DNA from: Bacillota bacterium
Lineage (GTDB): Bacteria > Bacillota > Clostridia > Lachnospirales > Lachnospiraceae
Reading direction: 5' to 3'
Assembly: GCA_023399055.1 (NCBI GenBank)
Contig: JAEWQV010000034.1
Coordinates: 62,001-126,000, forward strand
DNA: 64,000 bases
This document shows positions 17,094 to 25,972 of the stretch, piece after piece. The notes under the pieces were generated by a model, which did no database searches, was not told the origin of the DNA, and saw only the letters and a program-made list of their open reading frames with translations. How positions within the stretch are numbered: the first letter of the stretch is position 1; every line of letters begins with the position of its first letter. The translations under genes and the position numbers were made by a program.

Positions 17094-17519
17094 ATGGCAA
17101 AAAAAGTTACAGGTTATATCAAATTACAGATTCCAGCTGGCAAGGCTACACCGGCTCCTCCGGTAGGACCTGCACTCGGTCAGCACGGCGTGAACATTGT
17201 ACAGTTCACAAAAGAATTCAATGCTAGAACAGCAGATCAAGACGGAATTATTACACCAGTAGTAATTACTGTATATGCTGACAGAAGCTTCAGCTTCGTT
17301 ACAAAGACTCCTCCGGCAGCAGTTTTGATTAAGAAAGAACTTAATCTTAAGTCCGGTTCCGCAGTTCCTAACAAGACTAAGGTAGCAAAAATCACAAAGG
17401 CACAGATCAGAAAAATCGCTGAGCTTAAAATGCCTGATTTAAATGCAGCAAGCGTAGAAGCAGCTATGAGTATGGTTGCTGGTACTGCAAGAAGCATGGG
17501 CGTTACCGTAGTAGACTAA
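17094..17519 (+). CDS. rplK: 50S ribosomal protein L11
   Basis: A 141-residue L11. The N-terminal KKVTGYIKLQIPAGKATPAPPVGPALGQHGVNI is the conserved thiostrepton-region domain, and the C-terminal RNA-binding domain ends AGTARSMGVTV. It forms the GTPase-associated stalk base. GGAGG at 17080-17084 sets the ATG. The upstream L1-type operator suggests translational autoregulation by L1. Confidence 0.97.
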   Translation: MAKKVTGYIKLQIPAGKATPAPPVGPALGQHGVNIVQFTKEFNARTADQDGIITPVVITVYADRSFSFVTKTPPAAVLIKKELNLKSGSAVPNKTKVAKITKAQIRKIAELKMPDLNAASVEAAMSMVAGTARSMGVTVVD

Positions 17520-17572
17520 TCAGAATAAGACGGCATGGTTGAAAGAGACTATGCGATATAGAATCTAATAAC

Positions 17573-17677
17573 GTGGGAGGATATGCCGAATGTAGAAATC
17601 ACATTCGACAGCAAATACGACTCTGTCGTATTCGCCAACGGAGTTCGAAGAATTTCGTTTTCTTCCGGTAAAACCAC
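17573..17677 (+). promoter_or_regulatory. Second L1-binding-site mimic, rplA leader
   Basis: GTGG (17573-17576) pairs with CCAC (17674-17677), with GAG on one side and GGTAAAA on the other, repeating the 23S L1-site geometry seen before rplK. The enclosed arm holds two perfect hairpins: CGAATGT/ACATTCG (about 17587-17607) and AATACGAC/GTCGTATT (about 17614-17632). CCAC abuts the AGGAGG ribosome binding site (17679-17684), so bound L1 would block ribosome entry on rplA. Confidence 0.7.
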
Positions 17678-17692
17678 TAGGAGGTTTATAGA

Positions 17693-18385
17693 ATGAAAAG
17701 AGGAAAGAAATATATAGACTCTGCAAAGTTAGTTGACAAATCCGTTCAATACGATGCAGTAGAAGCTATCGGCTTAGTTAAAAAAGCTGCTGTAGCAAAA
17801 TTTGATGAGACAATCGAAGCACACATCAGACTTGGTGTTGATGGTCGTCACGCTGATCAACAGGTTCGTGGTGCGGTAGTATTACCTCACGGAACAGGTA
17901 AAAAGGTTCGCGTTCTTGTATTTGCAAAGGGTGATAAGGCTAACGAAGCTTTAGCAGCTGGCGCTGATTTTGTTGGTGCTGATGATTTAATCCCTAAGAT
18001 TCAGAATGAAAACTGGTTTGAATTCGACGTAGTTGTTGCAACTCCTGACATGATGGGTGTTGTTGGTCGTTTAGGTCGTGTACTTGGTCCTAAGGGATTA
18101 ATGCCAAACCCTAAGGCTGGTACTGTAACTATGGATGTTACCAAAGCAGTTAACGATATCAAAGCTGGTAAGATTGAGTACAGATTGGATAAGACAAACA
18201 TTATTCACTGTCCACTTGGAAAGGCTTCCTTTACACAGGAACAGTTAAATGATAACTTCCAGACTTTAATCGGTGCTGTTATCAAAGCTAAGCCATCCGC
18301 AGCTAAGGGTCAGTATTTAAAGAGCGTTACACTTGCTTCCACTATGGGACCTGGAGTAAAGCTTAACACAGCTAAATTAGGCTAA
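17693..18385 (+). CDS. rplA: 50S ribosomal protein L1
   Basis: A 230-residue L1, the mobile stalk protein that helps release deacylated tRNA and often represses its own mRNA. The conserved GRLGRVLGPKGLMPNPKAGTVT block is at about 124-145. Its own leader carries a copy of the rRNA binding site (17573-17677). It follows rplK by 173 bp; a new promoter for rplJ-rplL lies downstream. Confidence 0.97.
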   Translation: MKRGKKYIDSAKLVDKSVQYDAVEAIGLVKKAAVAKFDETIEAHIRLGVDGRHADQQVRGAVVLPHGTGKKVRVLVFAKGDKANEALAAGADFVGADDLIPKIQNENWFEFDVVVATPDMMGVVGRLGRVLGPKGLMPNPKAGTVTMDVTKAVNDIKAGKIEYRLDKTNIIHCPLGKASFTQEQLNDNFQTLIGAVIKAKPSAAKGQYLKSVTLASTMGPGVKLNTAKLG

Positions 18386-18397
18386 TTAAAATATATG

Positions 18398-18453
18398 ATT
18401 ACTGCATAATTCATAAGGTATTTGTAGTATATACTTTAAGGTTATGCAGTAAT
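18398..18453 (+). terminator. Hairpin after rplA
   Basis: A perfect 12-bp inverted repeat, ATTACTGCATAA (18398-18409) with TTATGCAGTAAT (18442-18453), and a 32-nt loop. There is no T-run after it, so it may be an mRNA 3'-end or stability hairpin rather than a strong terminator. Confidence 0.4.
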
Positions 18454-18502
18454 ATTAGGTAACAGTTATAAAAAATGCAATAAAACATTTAACAAATGAG
18501 GG

Positions 18503-18532
18503 TTGACATGCTTCGTGAAGTCGTGTTATAAT
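18503..18532 (+). promoter_or_regulatory. Promoter of rplJ-rplL
   Basis: A perfect TTGACA (18503-18508), an 18-bp spacer and TATAAT (18527-18532), directly upstream of the L10 leader. Confidence 0.85.
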
Positions 18533-18539
18533 CGCATTT

Positions 18540-18668
18540 GTGAATAAGACTGCCGAAGACAGTAGGTGCCGAAAGGCATAAGGTTTTAACCGCCTACCGA
18601 GGGAAAGTTAATTTAAATCGTATGATTTTGTTGACCTCTTTCTGCTTTGGCAGGACGAGGCTTTTTTG
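18540..18668 (+). ncRNA. L10 ribosomal protein leader RNA with terminator
   Basis: The leader between the promoter and rplJ has the layout of the Firmicute L10 leader: a first paired region (CTGCCGAAGACAG), a branched region containing AGGTGC...AACCGCCTACCGAGG, and a terminal hairpin CCTC...GAGG (18634-18660) followed by TTTTTT. L10(L12)4 is known to bind such leaders and favour the terminator, cutting expression when the proteins are in excess. About 90 nt separate the terminator from the rplJ start. Confidence 0.8.
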
Positions 18669-18760
18669 TATTATGGGGATTAATTTATTGATCGATATGA
18701 TACAGAGATAGAGCTTGTCGCTAAGTCGACAAGGCAAAAAGAAACAAGGAGGTGTACGTA

Positions 18761-19246
18761 ATGGCAAAAGTTGAATTAAAACAACCTATTGTAGAAGAAA
18801 TTAAGGGCTATGTAGAAAACGCGAAAGCGGCTGTTTTAGTAGATTACCGTGGTTTAACCGTTGCTCAGGATACTGAACTTCGTAAGAAGTTAAGAGATGC
18901 TGGTGTGGTTTACAAGGTATACAAGAACACAATGCTTAACTTTGCATTCAAAGGAACTGCATATGAAGCTCTTGCTCAGAAGCTTGAAGGACCAACAGCT
19001 GTTGCTTTTGGTTTAGAAGATGCTACTGCTCCTGCAAGAATTTTATTTGAAGCTACAAAGACAATGCCTAAGCTTGAGCTTAAAGCAGGTGTTGTTGATG
19101 GAACTTACTATGATGAAAAAGGAATTCAGGTTATCGCAACTATTCCTTCCAGAGAAGTTCTTATTTCCAAGTTACTTGGAAGCTTACAGTCACCAATTAC
19201 AAACTTTGCTCGTGTTATTAAGCAGATCGCTGAGAAGCAGGCTTAA
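18761..19246 (+). CDS. rplJ: 50S ribosomal protein L10
   Basis: A 161-residue L10, the stalk base that holds L7/L12 dimers. Conserved AAVLVDYRGLTVAQDTELRKKLR is at about 24-46. The ATG at 18761 follows AAGGAGG; a GTG inside that ribosome binding site is not used. The C-terminal helix that binds L12 is seen at about 135-160. Preceded by the L10 leader. Confidence 0.96.
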   Translation: MAKVELKQPIVEEIKGYVENAKAAVLVDYRGLTVAQDTELRKKLRDAGVVYKVYKNTMLNFAFKGTAYEALAQKLEGPTAVAFGLEDATAPARILFEATKTMPKLELKAGVVDGTYYDEKGIQVIATIPSREVLISKLLGSLQSPITNFARVIKQIAEKQA

Positions 19247-19259
19247 TTTTGGCTATAGT

Positions 19260-19277
19260 TGATCTGTTCGCAGATCA
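19260..19277 (+). other. UUCG tetraloop hairpin in rplJ-rplL spacer
   Basis: TGATCTG-TTCG-CAGATCA is a perfect 7-bp stem closed by the very stable UUCG loop, just after the rplJ stop. No T-run follows, so termination is unlikely. It may protect or process the mRNA, allowing a higher yield of L12 than of L10. Confidence 0.6.
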
Positions 19278-19390
19278 CATAGACGTAGGTTTAATTACGA
19301 ACATATTAAGCAATTTGTAAGAGACTACTAAATGGTTATGATATAACCCGAAAATTATCAACTATTAAAATTATATGGAGGTATATTAAA

Positions 19391-19753
19391 ATGACAACTC
19401 AAGATTTTATCGAGGCAATTAAAGGCCTTACCGTTTTAGAATTAAATGATTTAGTAAAAGCATGTGAAGAAGAATTTGGTGTATCCGCAGCAGCAGGCGT
19501 TGTAGTAGCAGCTGGTCCTGCAGCAGAAGCTGAAGAAGAGAAGACTGAGTGGAATGTTGAGTTAACAGAAGCTGGTCCTAACAAAGTTAAGGTTATCAAA
19601 GTTGTTCGTGAAGTAACAGGCTTAGGCTTAAAAGAAGCTAAGGATCTTGTTGATGGAGCTCCTAAGATCGTTAAAGAAGGCGCTAACAAGGCTGAATCCG
19701 AAGATCTTAAGACTAAGTTAGAAGCAGAAGGCGCTAAGGTTACTTTAAAGTAA
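19391..19753 (+). CDS. rplL: 50S ribosomal protein L7/L12
   Basis: A 120-residue L7/L12. The N-terminal dimerisation helices are at about 1-35, followed by an Ala/Glu-rich hinge (about 36-52) and a C-terminal domain with KVIKVVREVTGLGLKEAKDLVDGAP, which contacts translation factors. GGAGG precedes the ATG. A strong terminator follows, and rpoB is not adjacent as it is in most bacteria. Confidence 0.97.
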   Translation: MTTQDFIEAIKGLTVLELNDLVKACEEEFGVSAAAGVVVAAGPAAEAEEEKTEWNVELTEAGPNKVKVIKVVREVTGLGLKEAKDLVDGAPKIVKEGANKAESEDLKTKLEAEGAKVTLK

Positions 19754-19771
19754 TTTTATTAATGCAAATTC

Positions 19772-19807
19772 AAGTAGGACTTTCCGTTGGAAGGTCCTAC
19801 TTTTTTT
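19772..19807 (+). terminator. Terminator of rplJ-rplL
   Basis: A perfect AAGTAGGAC.../...GTCCTACTT stem of about 12 bp with a 7-nt loop, followed by seven T. This isolates rplJL transcription from everything downstream. Confidence 0.93.
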
Positions 19808-20037
19808 ATTCACGACAAGTGAAACGACTTGTTGTTTCATCTTGTTTCATTTAGTACTGAATAGCTAAATAAATAATACGTTATATTTAAGTACAATAAT
19901 TTGAGGGTTTTATCATATACTCTATTGTGGATGTGTTAATAATGAATCTTATGGACTCCTAGAAATAATTAATACATGGAAAGTTTCCTCTGTAACTTTC
20001 GCGCAAGTATATATCAAAAACTAGAAAGGACTAATTG

Positions 20038-20514
20038 ATGTCGCCTATGTCTGACCAGGATTTCTATACCTTTCGAGAATATTTGAGGAAAGAACACGAG
20101 TATTTATCTCCATCAGCCGAGGATTATGTTGAGATGATCTATAGATTATCTAGAGAACATGGATTTACAAGAGTAAATGATCTTGCTACGGCTTTAAATG
20201 TTCAACCACCTTCGGTGACAAAAATGATTCAAAAATTATCAGAAATGAAGTTATTAAAGTACGAAAAATATGGTTTTATTATTTTAGAGGCCCCAGGACT
20301 CGAAAAGGGTGAAGCACTACTTAAGAGACACAATATAGTGGAAAGCTTTCTGAAATTGCTTAATGTTAAAGAAGGACTGTTGGAGGAGACAGAAAAAATT
20401 GAACATATGATTAATAATGAAATCTTATGCGGTATTCACGACTTAGTAGATTATTTTGATAAAAATCCTCGGTTGCTGAAAACCTTTAATGAATATCGCA
20501 CCACTAGAGAATAA
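20038..20514 (+). CDS. DtxR/MntR-family metal-dependent regulator
   Basis: A 158-residue repressor. The N-terminal winged helix is at about 20-85 (AEDYVEMIYRL, RVNDLATALNVQPPSVTKMIQKL). The C-terminal dimerisation and metal-binding domain (about 85-150) has the expected E, H and Cys residues (HNIVESFLKLLNV, EIEH-like and CGIHD). It lacks the SH3-like third domain, as MntR does. It is convergent with feoB, 70 bp away, so it probably senses Fe2+ or Mn2+ and controls feoAB. The ATG at 20038 is favoured over the TTG just before it by the AAAGGA ribosome binding site. Confidence 0.85.
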   Translation: MSPMSDQDFYTFREYLRKEHEYLSPSAEDYVEMIYRLSREHGFTRVNDLATALNVQPPSVTKMIQKLSEMKLLKYEKYGFIILEAPGLEKGEALLKRHNIVESFLKLLNVKEGLLEETEKIEHMINNEILCGIHDLVDYFDKNPRLLKTFNEYRTTRE

Positions 20515-20584
20515 GGATAAGAGACGGATGTATTAAATTCATCCATCCCTTATCCTTAACTATATATGCAAGTTTCATCCAGTA

Positions 20585-22702
20585 TTAGTCGAGACCCAGC
20601 AAACGGAATACGCTGGTTGTGAGAAAACAAACTACAATCGCTATACTAGTGGGTATGGCGAAGGATAGTAAGGTCCATTTAATGCTTTTTGTTTCCTTGC
20701 GTATTGTCAAAAGTGTGGTAGCACAGGGCCAATGCAGTAAGCTAAATAGCATAGTATTTAAGGCAGTGAGGTGTGTCCAGCCGTTATCCACCAAGAGATT
20801 TTTTAGGGAGTCAAGACTATCATACTCAAGCATGGAACCTGAGGAGAGATAGCACATCATGAGGATGGGAAGGACAATTTCATTTGCAGGTAAGCCCAAA
20901 ATAAAGGCCATTAGTATAAATCCATCTAGACCTATTAAATTCGCAAAGGGGTCAAAAAAACCTGCCACATGACCGATGATGCTGATATCATTAATATAGA
21001 TATTTCCTAAGATCCAGATGACTGCTCCAGCTGGTGCGGCTATAATAACAGCTCTCCATAATACAAATAAGGTACGGTCAATAACAGAGGTATAAATTAC
21101 GCGGCCTATTTTAGGCACACGGTAGGGTGGTAGCTCTAAGGTGAAGGTAGAGGGAATACCTTTTAATAAAGTTTTAGACAGTAAGTAGGATACAAGTAAG
21201 GTTGTCATTATCCCTATAATAATTAACACGGTTACGGATAATGCAGGTATAAGACCAAATTTGCTGGTTCCACCAAAAACTAAAAATATAGAGGAAATAG
21301 CAATTAAGGTAGGAAATCTGCCATTACAAGGTACAAAGTTATTTGTTAACGTTGCAATTAAGCGTTCCCTGGGTGAGTCTATAATTCTGCAGGCAATTAT
21401 TCCAGCAGCGTTACATCCGAACCCCATGCACATGGTTAGGCATTGCTTCCCATGCGTACAAGCTTTTTTAAACATATGGTCCATGTTGAAGGCAACACGA
21501 GGGAGAAACCCTAGGTCTTCAAGTATTGTAAAAAGAGGAAAGAAAATTGCCATAGGAGGGAGCATAACGGATACTACCCAAGCAAGAGTTCGAAAAAGAC
21601 CTAAGATTAAAATTCCATGTAACCAATCAGGTGCATTTAGGTACGCAAATAGCTGTGTTAATTTATCCTCAACACCAAATAAAAAGTCGGCAATTATTGA
21701 AGAAGGAACATTGGCCCCACTAATTGTAATCCAAAAAACTAGTGCTAACGATAATAACATAATAGGGATACCAAATAACCGGGAGGTTATAATGTTATCT
21801 ATTTTTCTGTCACGATTTGTACTTTTGCTATCCTCTGAAACACACATTTTTTTTATTTCTTCCGCTCGCTTGTAAATATGTTCTATAATGTGGTCTCTAA
21901 TTGGGGGTAGTTCCTCTTTGAGCTTATTTAGTTGCATATGTGATTGTATTTCCTTTTGTACATTTTCATCCAAGTGGTCAAATAGTATTTGCTTAATTAA
22001 GTCATCACCATCCAGTGCTCGTAAGGCAAGCCATCTGCTTTTTACAAATGAGGCTCCATCCTCAATGAATTGCTGAATGTTTTTGACTTGTTCTTCCAGG
22101 AGATCGTCATAAAGAGCTACTTTAGCGCTAGGATTTAACTTTTTTGTTGTTAGTTTATAAATTGCTTCTTTAAGATCGTCAACACCTATGCCATTACGTG
22201 CCGAACTTAATATGACAGGGATGCCTAATTCTTTTTCGATTGTCTGTTGATCTATAAAGATTTTTTTCTTCTTTGCTTCATCAATTAGATTAATACATAA
22301 TATGACCCGATCAGATAATTCCATTACTTGATAAACAAGACTTAAGTTGCGTTCCAGACAAGTGGCATCTGCAACAACTACAATGGCATCCGGATTACCA
22401 AAGCATAAGAAGTTTCGTGCAACTTCTTCTTCAGCAGAGGCTGGAAATAAGGAATATGTTCCTGGAAGATCAATTAAAATATTTTCTATGTTGTTGTAAG
22501 TAAATTCGCCGCGTGCATTTACAACAGTTTTTCCCGGCCAGTTCCCTGTGTGCTGGTGTAAGCCGGTCAATGAATTAAATACAGTGCTTTTTCCTGTGTT
22601 AGGATTCCCAGCCAATGCAATTACGTATTGACCTTCTTTCTTATCAATGTGAAAAGTATCAATTAGTGCTCCTATTTTTGTGGACTGAAAAGTTAATCCC
22701 AT
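20585..22702 (-). CDS. feoB: Ferrous iron transport protein B
   Basis: A 705-residue FeoB, the membrane Fe2+ transporter with an N-terminal G domain. The P-loop GNPNTGKST is at 32-40, followed by the G3 motif DLPGTYS and the G4-like NLID. The C-terminal membrane core contains the two Gate regions (PRVAFNMDHMFKKACTHGKQC-type and the CNGRFPT block). The start at 22702 is chosen because GGAGG (22709-22713) lies 6 bases upstream; an in-frame ATG 20 codons earlier, inside feoA, has no ribosome binding site and adds non-conserved residues. feoA lies immediately upstream. Confidence 0.95.
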   Translation of the reverse strand: MGLTFQSTKIGALIDTFHIDKKEGQYVIALAGNPNTGKSTVFNSLTGLHQHTGNWPGKTVVNARGEFTYNNIENILIDLPGTYSLFPASAEEEVARNFLCFGNPDAIVVVADATCLERNLSLVYQVMELSDRVILCINLIDEAKKKKIFIDQQTIEKELGIPVILSSARNGIGVDDLKEAIYKLTTKKLNPSAKVALYDDLLEEQVKNIQQFIEDGASFVKSRWLALRALDGDDLIKQILFDHLDENVQKEIQSHMQLNKLKEELPPIRDHIIEHIYKRAEEIKKMCVSEDSKSTNRDRKIDNIITSRLFGIPIMLLSLALVFWITISGANVPSSIIADFLFGVEDKLTQLFAYLNAPDWLHGILILGLFRTLAWVVSVMLPPMAIFFPLFTILEDLGFLPRVAFNMDHMFKKACTHGKQCLTMCMGFGCNAAGIIACRIIDSPRERLIATLTNNFVPCNGRFPTLIAISSIFLVFGGTSKFGLIPALSVTVLIIIGIMTTLLVSYLLSKTLLKGIPSTFTLELPPYRVPKIGRVIYTSVIDRTLFVLWRAVIIAAPAGAVIWILGNIYINDISIIGHVAGFFDPFANLIGLDGFILMAFILGLPANEIVLPILMMCYLSSGSMLEYDSLDSLKNLLVDNGWTHLTALNTMLFSLLHWPCATTLLTIRKETKSIKWTLLSFAIPTSIAIVVCFLTTSVFRLLGLD

Positions 22703-22742
22703 CCCAAACCTCCATGCGGGATATAATATGTGACAGCTTTTG

Positions 22743-22976
22743 TTAAAATAGAGATGTAGCAACTGATATTAAAGAAGCTTCTTCTTTTCTTAATGCAATC
22801 ATTGTACCTCTAATATTATAAACGGTCGGGTCTCCGGAAGGACCTTTCCGTATAACTTCTACTCTTGTTCCCTTTGTTAGACCCAGTGCCAGCATTCTTT
22901 CTCTCAAGGTCCCGATTGATGATAGGTCTAAAACGGTTGCATATTCTCCTGCAGAAATGTGATTAAGTGTTTGCAT
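22743..22976 (-). CDS. feoA: Ferrous iron transport protein A
   Basis: A 77-residue SH3-like FeoA. The pattern LSSIGTLRERMLALGLTKGTRVEVIRKGPSGDP is diagnostic. FeoA is a small cytoplasmic partner needed for FeoB activity. First gene of a feoAB operon on the minus strand; AGGAGG precedes the start. feoC is not seen. Confidence 0.94.
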   Translation of the reverse strand: MQTLNHISAGEYATVLDLSSIGTLRERMLALGLTKGTRVEVIRKGPSGDPTVYNIRGTMIALRKEEASLISVATSLF

Positions 22977-23240
22977 AGTGGTACCTCCTAATACGTACTA
23001 AAACATTTTGTAATATTTTCATGTTGAAGCTAATATCATAGTATGCATGGGGATTATTGAATGTTACATAAAAGAAAAAAAGTTTGCGGAAGGAAAGAAA
23101 GTTAGTTGAAGGAAAGATGGGGACGGAGAAAAATATAGCATAAAATTACAAAGAATTACATAAATTAACAATAATATTGACATATTTATACATATATTAT
23201 ATAATAAAACTACACTGAGTAAAATAAAAAAGTAACGTCC
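22977..23240. other. feoA upstream region
   Basis: AT-rich spacer between feoA and the IS element. It should contain the feoAB promoter (read leftward) and any metal-repressor site, but no clear -35/-10 pair or DtxR-type palindrome could be assigned. A 12-bp sequence at 23206-23217 (AAAACTACACTG) recurs on the far side of the IS element. Confidence 0.4.
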
Positions 23241-24902
23241 GGTTGTGCGCGAGTAAAGTCCAGAATGTTCAAGTAACTTCTGGTGCTAATTACGAACCTG
23301 ATTTTACTCTTGCACACTTCACCTAAGTCTACGTTATAATACTTTCATGGTTATCCGTCTGTGCGGAAAGAGGTACCATGAAATATAATCATAAACATCT
23401 TACTTTAAGTGACCGTATCATAATTGAACAAGGTCTTAATGCAGGAAAAACCTTCTCTGCGATTGCCTTACAACTTGGAAAAGATCCTACTACCATATCA
23501 AAAGAGATTAGAAAACATCGTACTGTAAAGTATCATAAAGATAAGTCAAGAAAACCTTGGTGTAGCAAAGAAAAATCATGCAAGATAAAGGGTTTATGTG
23601 ATATGTCATTGTGCTACTCCTTTTGCAAGGAATGCCGTAAATGCCGCCATATCTGCCCACAATACAAGCCAAAAGAATGTGGTCGTTTGAATAAAGCTCC
23701 CTATGTTTGTAATGCTTGTCGTAGTGTCGGAAGTTGCTCTTATTATCGTTTGATTTATGTTGCAAAGTATGCGGATGATACCTATCACGAGCTTCTTAGC
23801 TCATCAAGGCAAGGAATTAATCAGACTCCAGAGGGGATGCAGGAACTAGATCGACTTATTTCTCCCCTTATTCTTAGAGGTCAGTCCCTTGGGCATATTT
23901 ATATGTCCCACGCAAAACATATCCCTTGTTCCAGACGAACTTTATACAAATATATAAATCTAAATATGTTTACTGCACGTAATATCGATCTGCCACGCAA
24001 GGTAAAATACAAACTGAGAAAGTCAAGCAACACTCCTAAAGTATCAAATCGTACCTATCGGAACGGAAGAACCTATACCGAATTTTCGGTCCTTATGAAA
24101 GAATCTCCAAGCTTACCGATAGTAGAAATGGATGTTGTAGAAGGTCAAAAAGGTGGTAAATCTTTGCTCACCCTGTTATTTCGCAGTTGTAACCTGATGT
24201 TGGCCTTCCTTCTTGAAGAAAAGACGCAGCAATGTGTGATCGAGGTTTTTGACTTTTTAAACGAACAGTTAGGAACTGATATTTTCCGAAAGCTATTTCC
24301 AGTGATTCTCACTGACAATGGCGCAGAATTTCAAAACCCATGGGAACTGGAATGTAATAAGAAAGAAGAGATTCGAACAAAAGTTTATTACTGCGACCCG
24401 AATTGTTCTTGGCAGAAAGGCATGATTGAGAAAAATCATGAATATATTCGCTATATTTTGCCGAAGGGTAAAACCTTTGATACATTTGATCAGAATGACA
24501 TTAATCTAATGATAAATCACATAAATAGCATCGCCAGAGACAGCCTAAATAGCTGTACACCATATCAACTGTCTCTTTTGCTGCTGGACAATACTTTACA
24601 TAAAGTCTTGTCACTTCAGGCAATTAAACCTGATGAAGTAATGTTAAAACCGGTATTACTAAAACACTAAAAAGATAAAAGCACAGACAGAAATCCACCG
24701 AATAAAAGCTGAAAGCAGGTGGACTTTAGTCTCGCACACACAAGTCCAGATGCTTGTTTGCTATGCTTTTAAACCAGTTTTTCTCCCGTGATTATAATAA
24801 TTATATACGCAATCACATGTAATGTTAAGTAAAAAATGTGGATTTAAGTTTCGCACAATCAAGCATTTAAGCCACACCGGAATTTACTATGTCATTCAAC
24901 GT
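23218..24902 (+). mobile_element. IS30-family insertion sequence
   Basis: The transposase gene is flanked by related inverted ends. The left end, TTGTGCGCGAG-TAAAGTCCA, is at 23243-23262. The right end is the inverse of TGTGTGCGAGACTAAAGTCCA at about 24721-24745. A second, weaker right-end-like copy lies at about 24838-24863, and an inverted left-end-like copy at about 23301-23318. Outside all of these is a 12-bp direct repeat, AAAACTACACTG (23206-23217 and 24903-24914), which could be a target duplication or a recombination scar. The exact boundaries are therefore uncertain. Confidence 0.7.
23378..24670 (+). CDS. IS30-family transposase
   Basis: A 430-residue transposase. The N-terminal helix-turn-helix, LTLSDRIIIEQGLNAGKTFSAIALQLGKDPTTISKEI (about 8-44), is IS30-typical, followed by a Cys-rich segment (about 52-125). 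The C-terminal RNase H-like DDE core has D near 246 (VEMDVVEG), D near 311 (LTDNGAEF) and E about 33 residues later (GMIEKNHEYIR). The frame is intact and of normal length, so the element may be active. Confidence 0.93.
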   Translation: MKYNHKHLTLSDRIIIEQGLNAGKTFSAIALQLGKDPTTISKEIRKHRTVKYHKDKSRKPWCSKEKSCKIKGLCDMSLCYSFCKECRKCRHICPQYKPKECGRLNKAPYVCNACRSVGSCSYYRLIYVAKYADDTYHELLSSSRQGINQTPEGMQELDRLISPLILRGQSLGHIYMSHAKHIPCSRRTLYKYINLNMFTARNIDLPRKVKYKLRKSSNTPKVSNRTYRNGRTYTEFSVLMKESPSLPIVEMDVVEGQKGGKSLLTLLFRSCNLMLAFLLEEKTQQCVIEVFDFLNEQLGTDIFRKLFPVILTDNGAEFQNPWELECNKKEEIRTKVYYCDPNCSWQKGMIEKNHEYIRYILPKGKTFDTFDQNDINLMINHINSIARDSLNSCTPYQLSLLLLDNTLHKVLSLQAIKPDEVMLKPVLLKH

Positions 24903-24948
24903 AAAACTACACTGCTCGAGCGTGAATATAATTTTGAGGTAAATAATC

Positions 24949-25902
24949 ATGAAAATACGAAGATTTATGAAGAAGTGTATAGCTTTATCGCTATGTTTAT
25001 CGCTTGTTGTTATTAATTTTAATACTTCTAGTGCCAAAGCAGAAACATTAAGTAATGAAACAAAAAACTATCAGACCATTTTTGGTGAGGAAATAAAGAA
25101 TAGTCCGGAAGTTGAAATAATTGATGCACTAGCAAATGAGTATTATAATTACTATATAGAAAATGGAGTAACACAGCAAACTATTTTGGATTTATTAAAA
25201 CATACTGAAAATGATGATATATTATCACAAACAAAATTAATATATCCGTTGGAAACTAATGCAATGTTATCAGAGAATTTAATAAGTACTTCTGTTGCTA
25301 CGACTGATTATTCTATGATAATTAGGCAGGCTACTGGTTATATATATTCTTTAGAAAGTATTGCAATGCAATTAGCAAGTGTAGGAATATTAATGCAGTT
25401 ATCTTATGCCATGCCATTTTTAGAATTCGCTGCTATTTTAGTTGGAGCAGTAATAATAACACTTGTTGTAGCAATAGCGTATACAATGGTTGCAGTTAGT
25501 GTTAATGAATATATATTGGCGTTGTATGCCTCAAGAGCAGCCGAAATATCAATTGCAAGAGCAAATACTGTTGTGTTAGTTGAACAGCAGAAAAATGGAG
25601 CTAAGTATTGGAGATGTACAAAAGCTAGTTGGGGTGGTATGGGAGGAATACTGATACATGAGCCTCTCAAAATGAGTGAAGCACAGGGTATTGTTGAATA
25701 TAACAATGAATATTTAGGCGTTTTTGCATTTTATAGAAGTGATGCTGAAACTTTGGCTAAATCAGTACTATCGTACAAGGTTTCCCCTGTAGAGGTTCAC
25801 AGAAATAATGGACAAAGTTTAAATGTACAGCATGTTCATGCTTATATAGGGAATTTACATGCTTCTGCGCATATTTGGTTTGCTATCCCAGTTATATATT
25901 AA
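24949..25902 (+). CDS. Unrecognised secreted protein with hydrophobic segment and C-terminal His motif (possible toxin)
   Basis: A 317-residue protein not assigned to a known family. It has a signal peptide with a likely cleavage site after residue 31 (AKA before E32), a helical acidic region (about 45-130), a strongly hydrophobic segment (about 135-190, one or two membrane spans), and a C-terminal domain containing YWRCTKASWGG and ending in H295-x-H297, H304 and H308 (HVHAY...HASAHIWF). Signal peptide, hydrophobic core and terminal His-rich domain in an IS-linked pair suggest a secreted toxin or surface effector. This is inference. Ribosome binding site GAGGT at a long spacing. The next gene starts 70 bp downstream and is probably in the same operon. 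Confidence 0.6.
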   Translation: MKIRRFMKKCIALSLCLSLVVINFNTSSAKAETLSNETKNYQTIFGEEIKNSPEVEIIDALANEYYNYYIENGVTQQTILDLLKHTENDDILSQTKLIYPLETNAMLSENLISTSVATTDYSMIIRQATGYIYSLESIAMQLASVGILMQLSYAMPFLEFAAILVGAVIITLVVAIAYTMVAVSVNEYILALYASRAAEISIARANTVVLVEQQKNGAKYWRCTKASWGGMGGILIHEPLKMSEAQGIVEYNNEYLGVFAFYRSDAETLAKSVLSYKVSPVEVHRNNGQSLNVQHVHAYIGNLHASAHIWFAIPVIY

Positions 25903-25972
25903 TATAATTAACCATATTACTATTAATCATTCTCATCATCAACTTGATTAATCAGTGGTAGGAAAGGAAATT

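Noticed and set aside
24822..25016. A 64-codon frame with HTGIYYVIQR, similar to the N-terminus of REP-associated tyrosine transposases
   Set aside because: Only about a dozen residues look alike and the catalytic HUH and Tyr parts are missing. It overlaps the IS30 right end and the next gene. At most it is a tiny relic.
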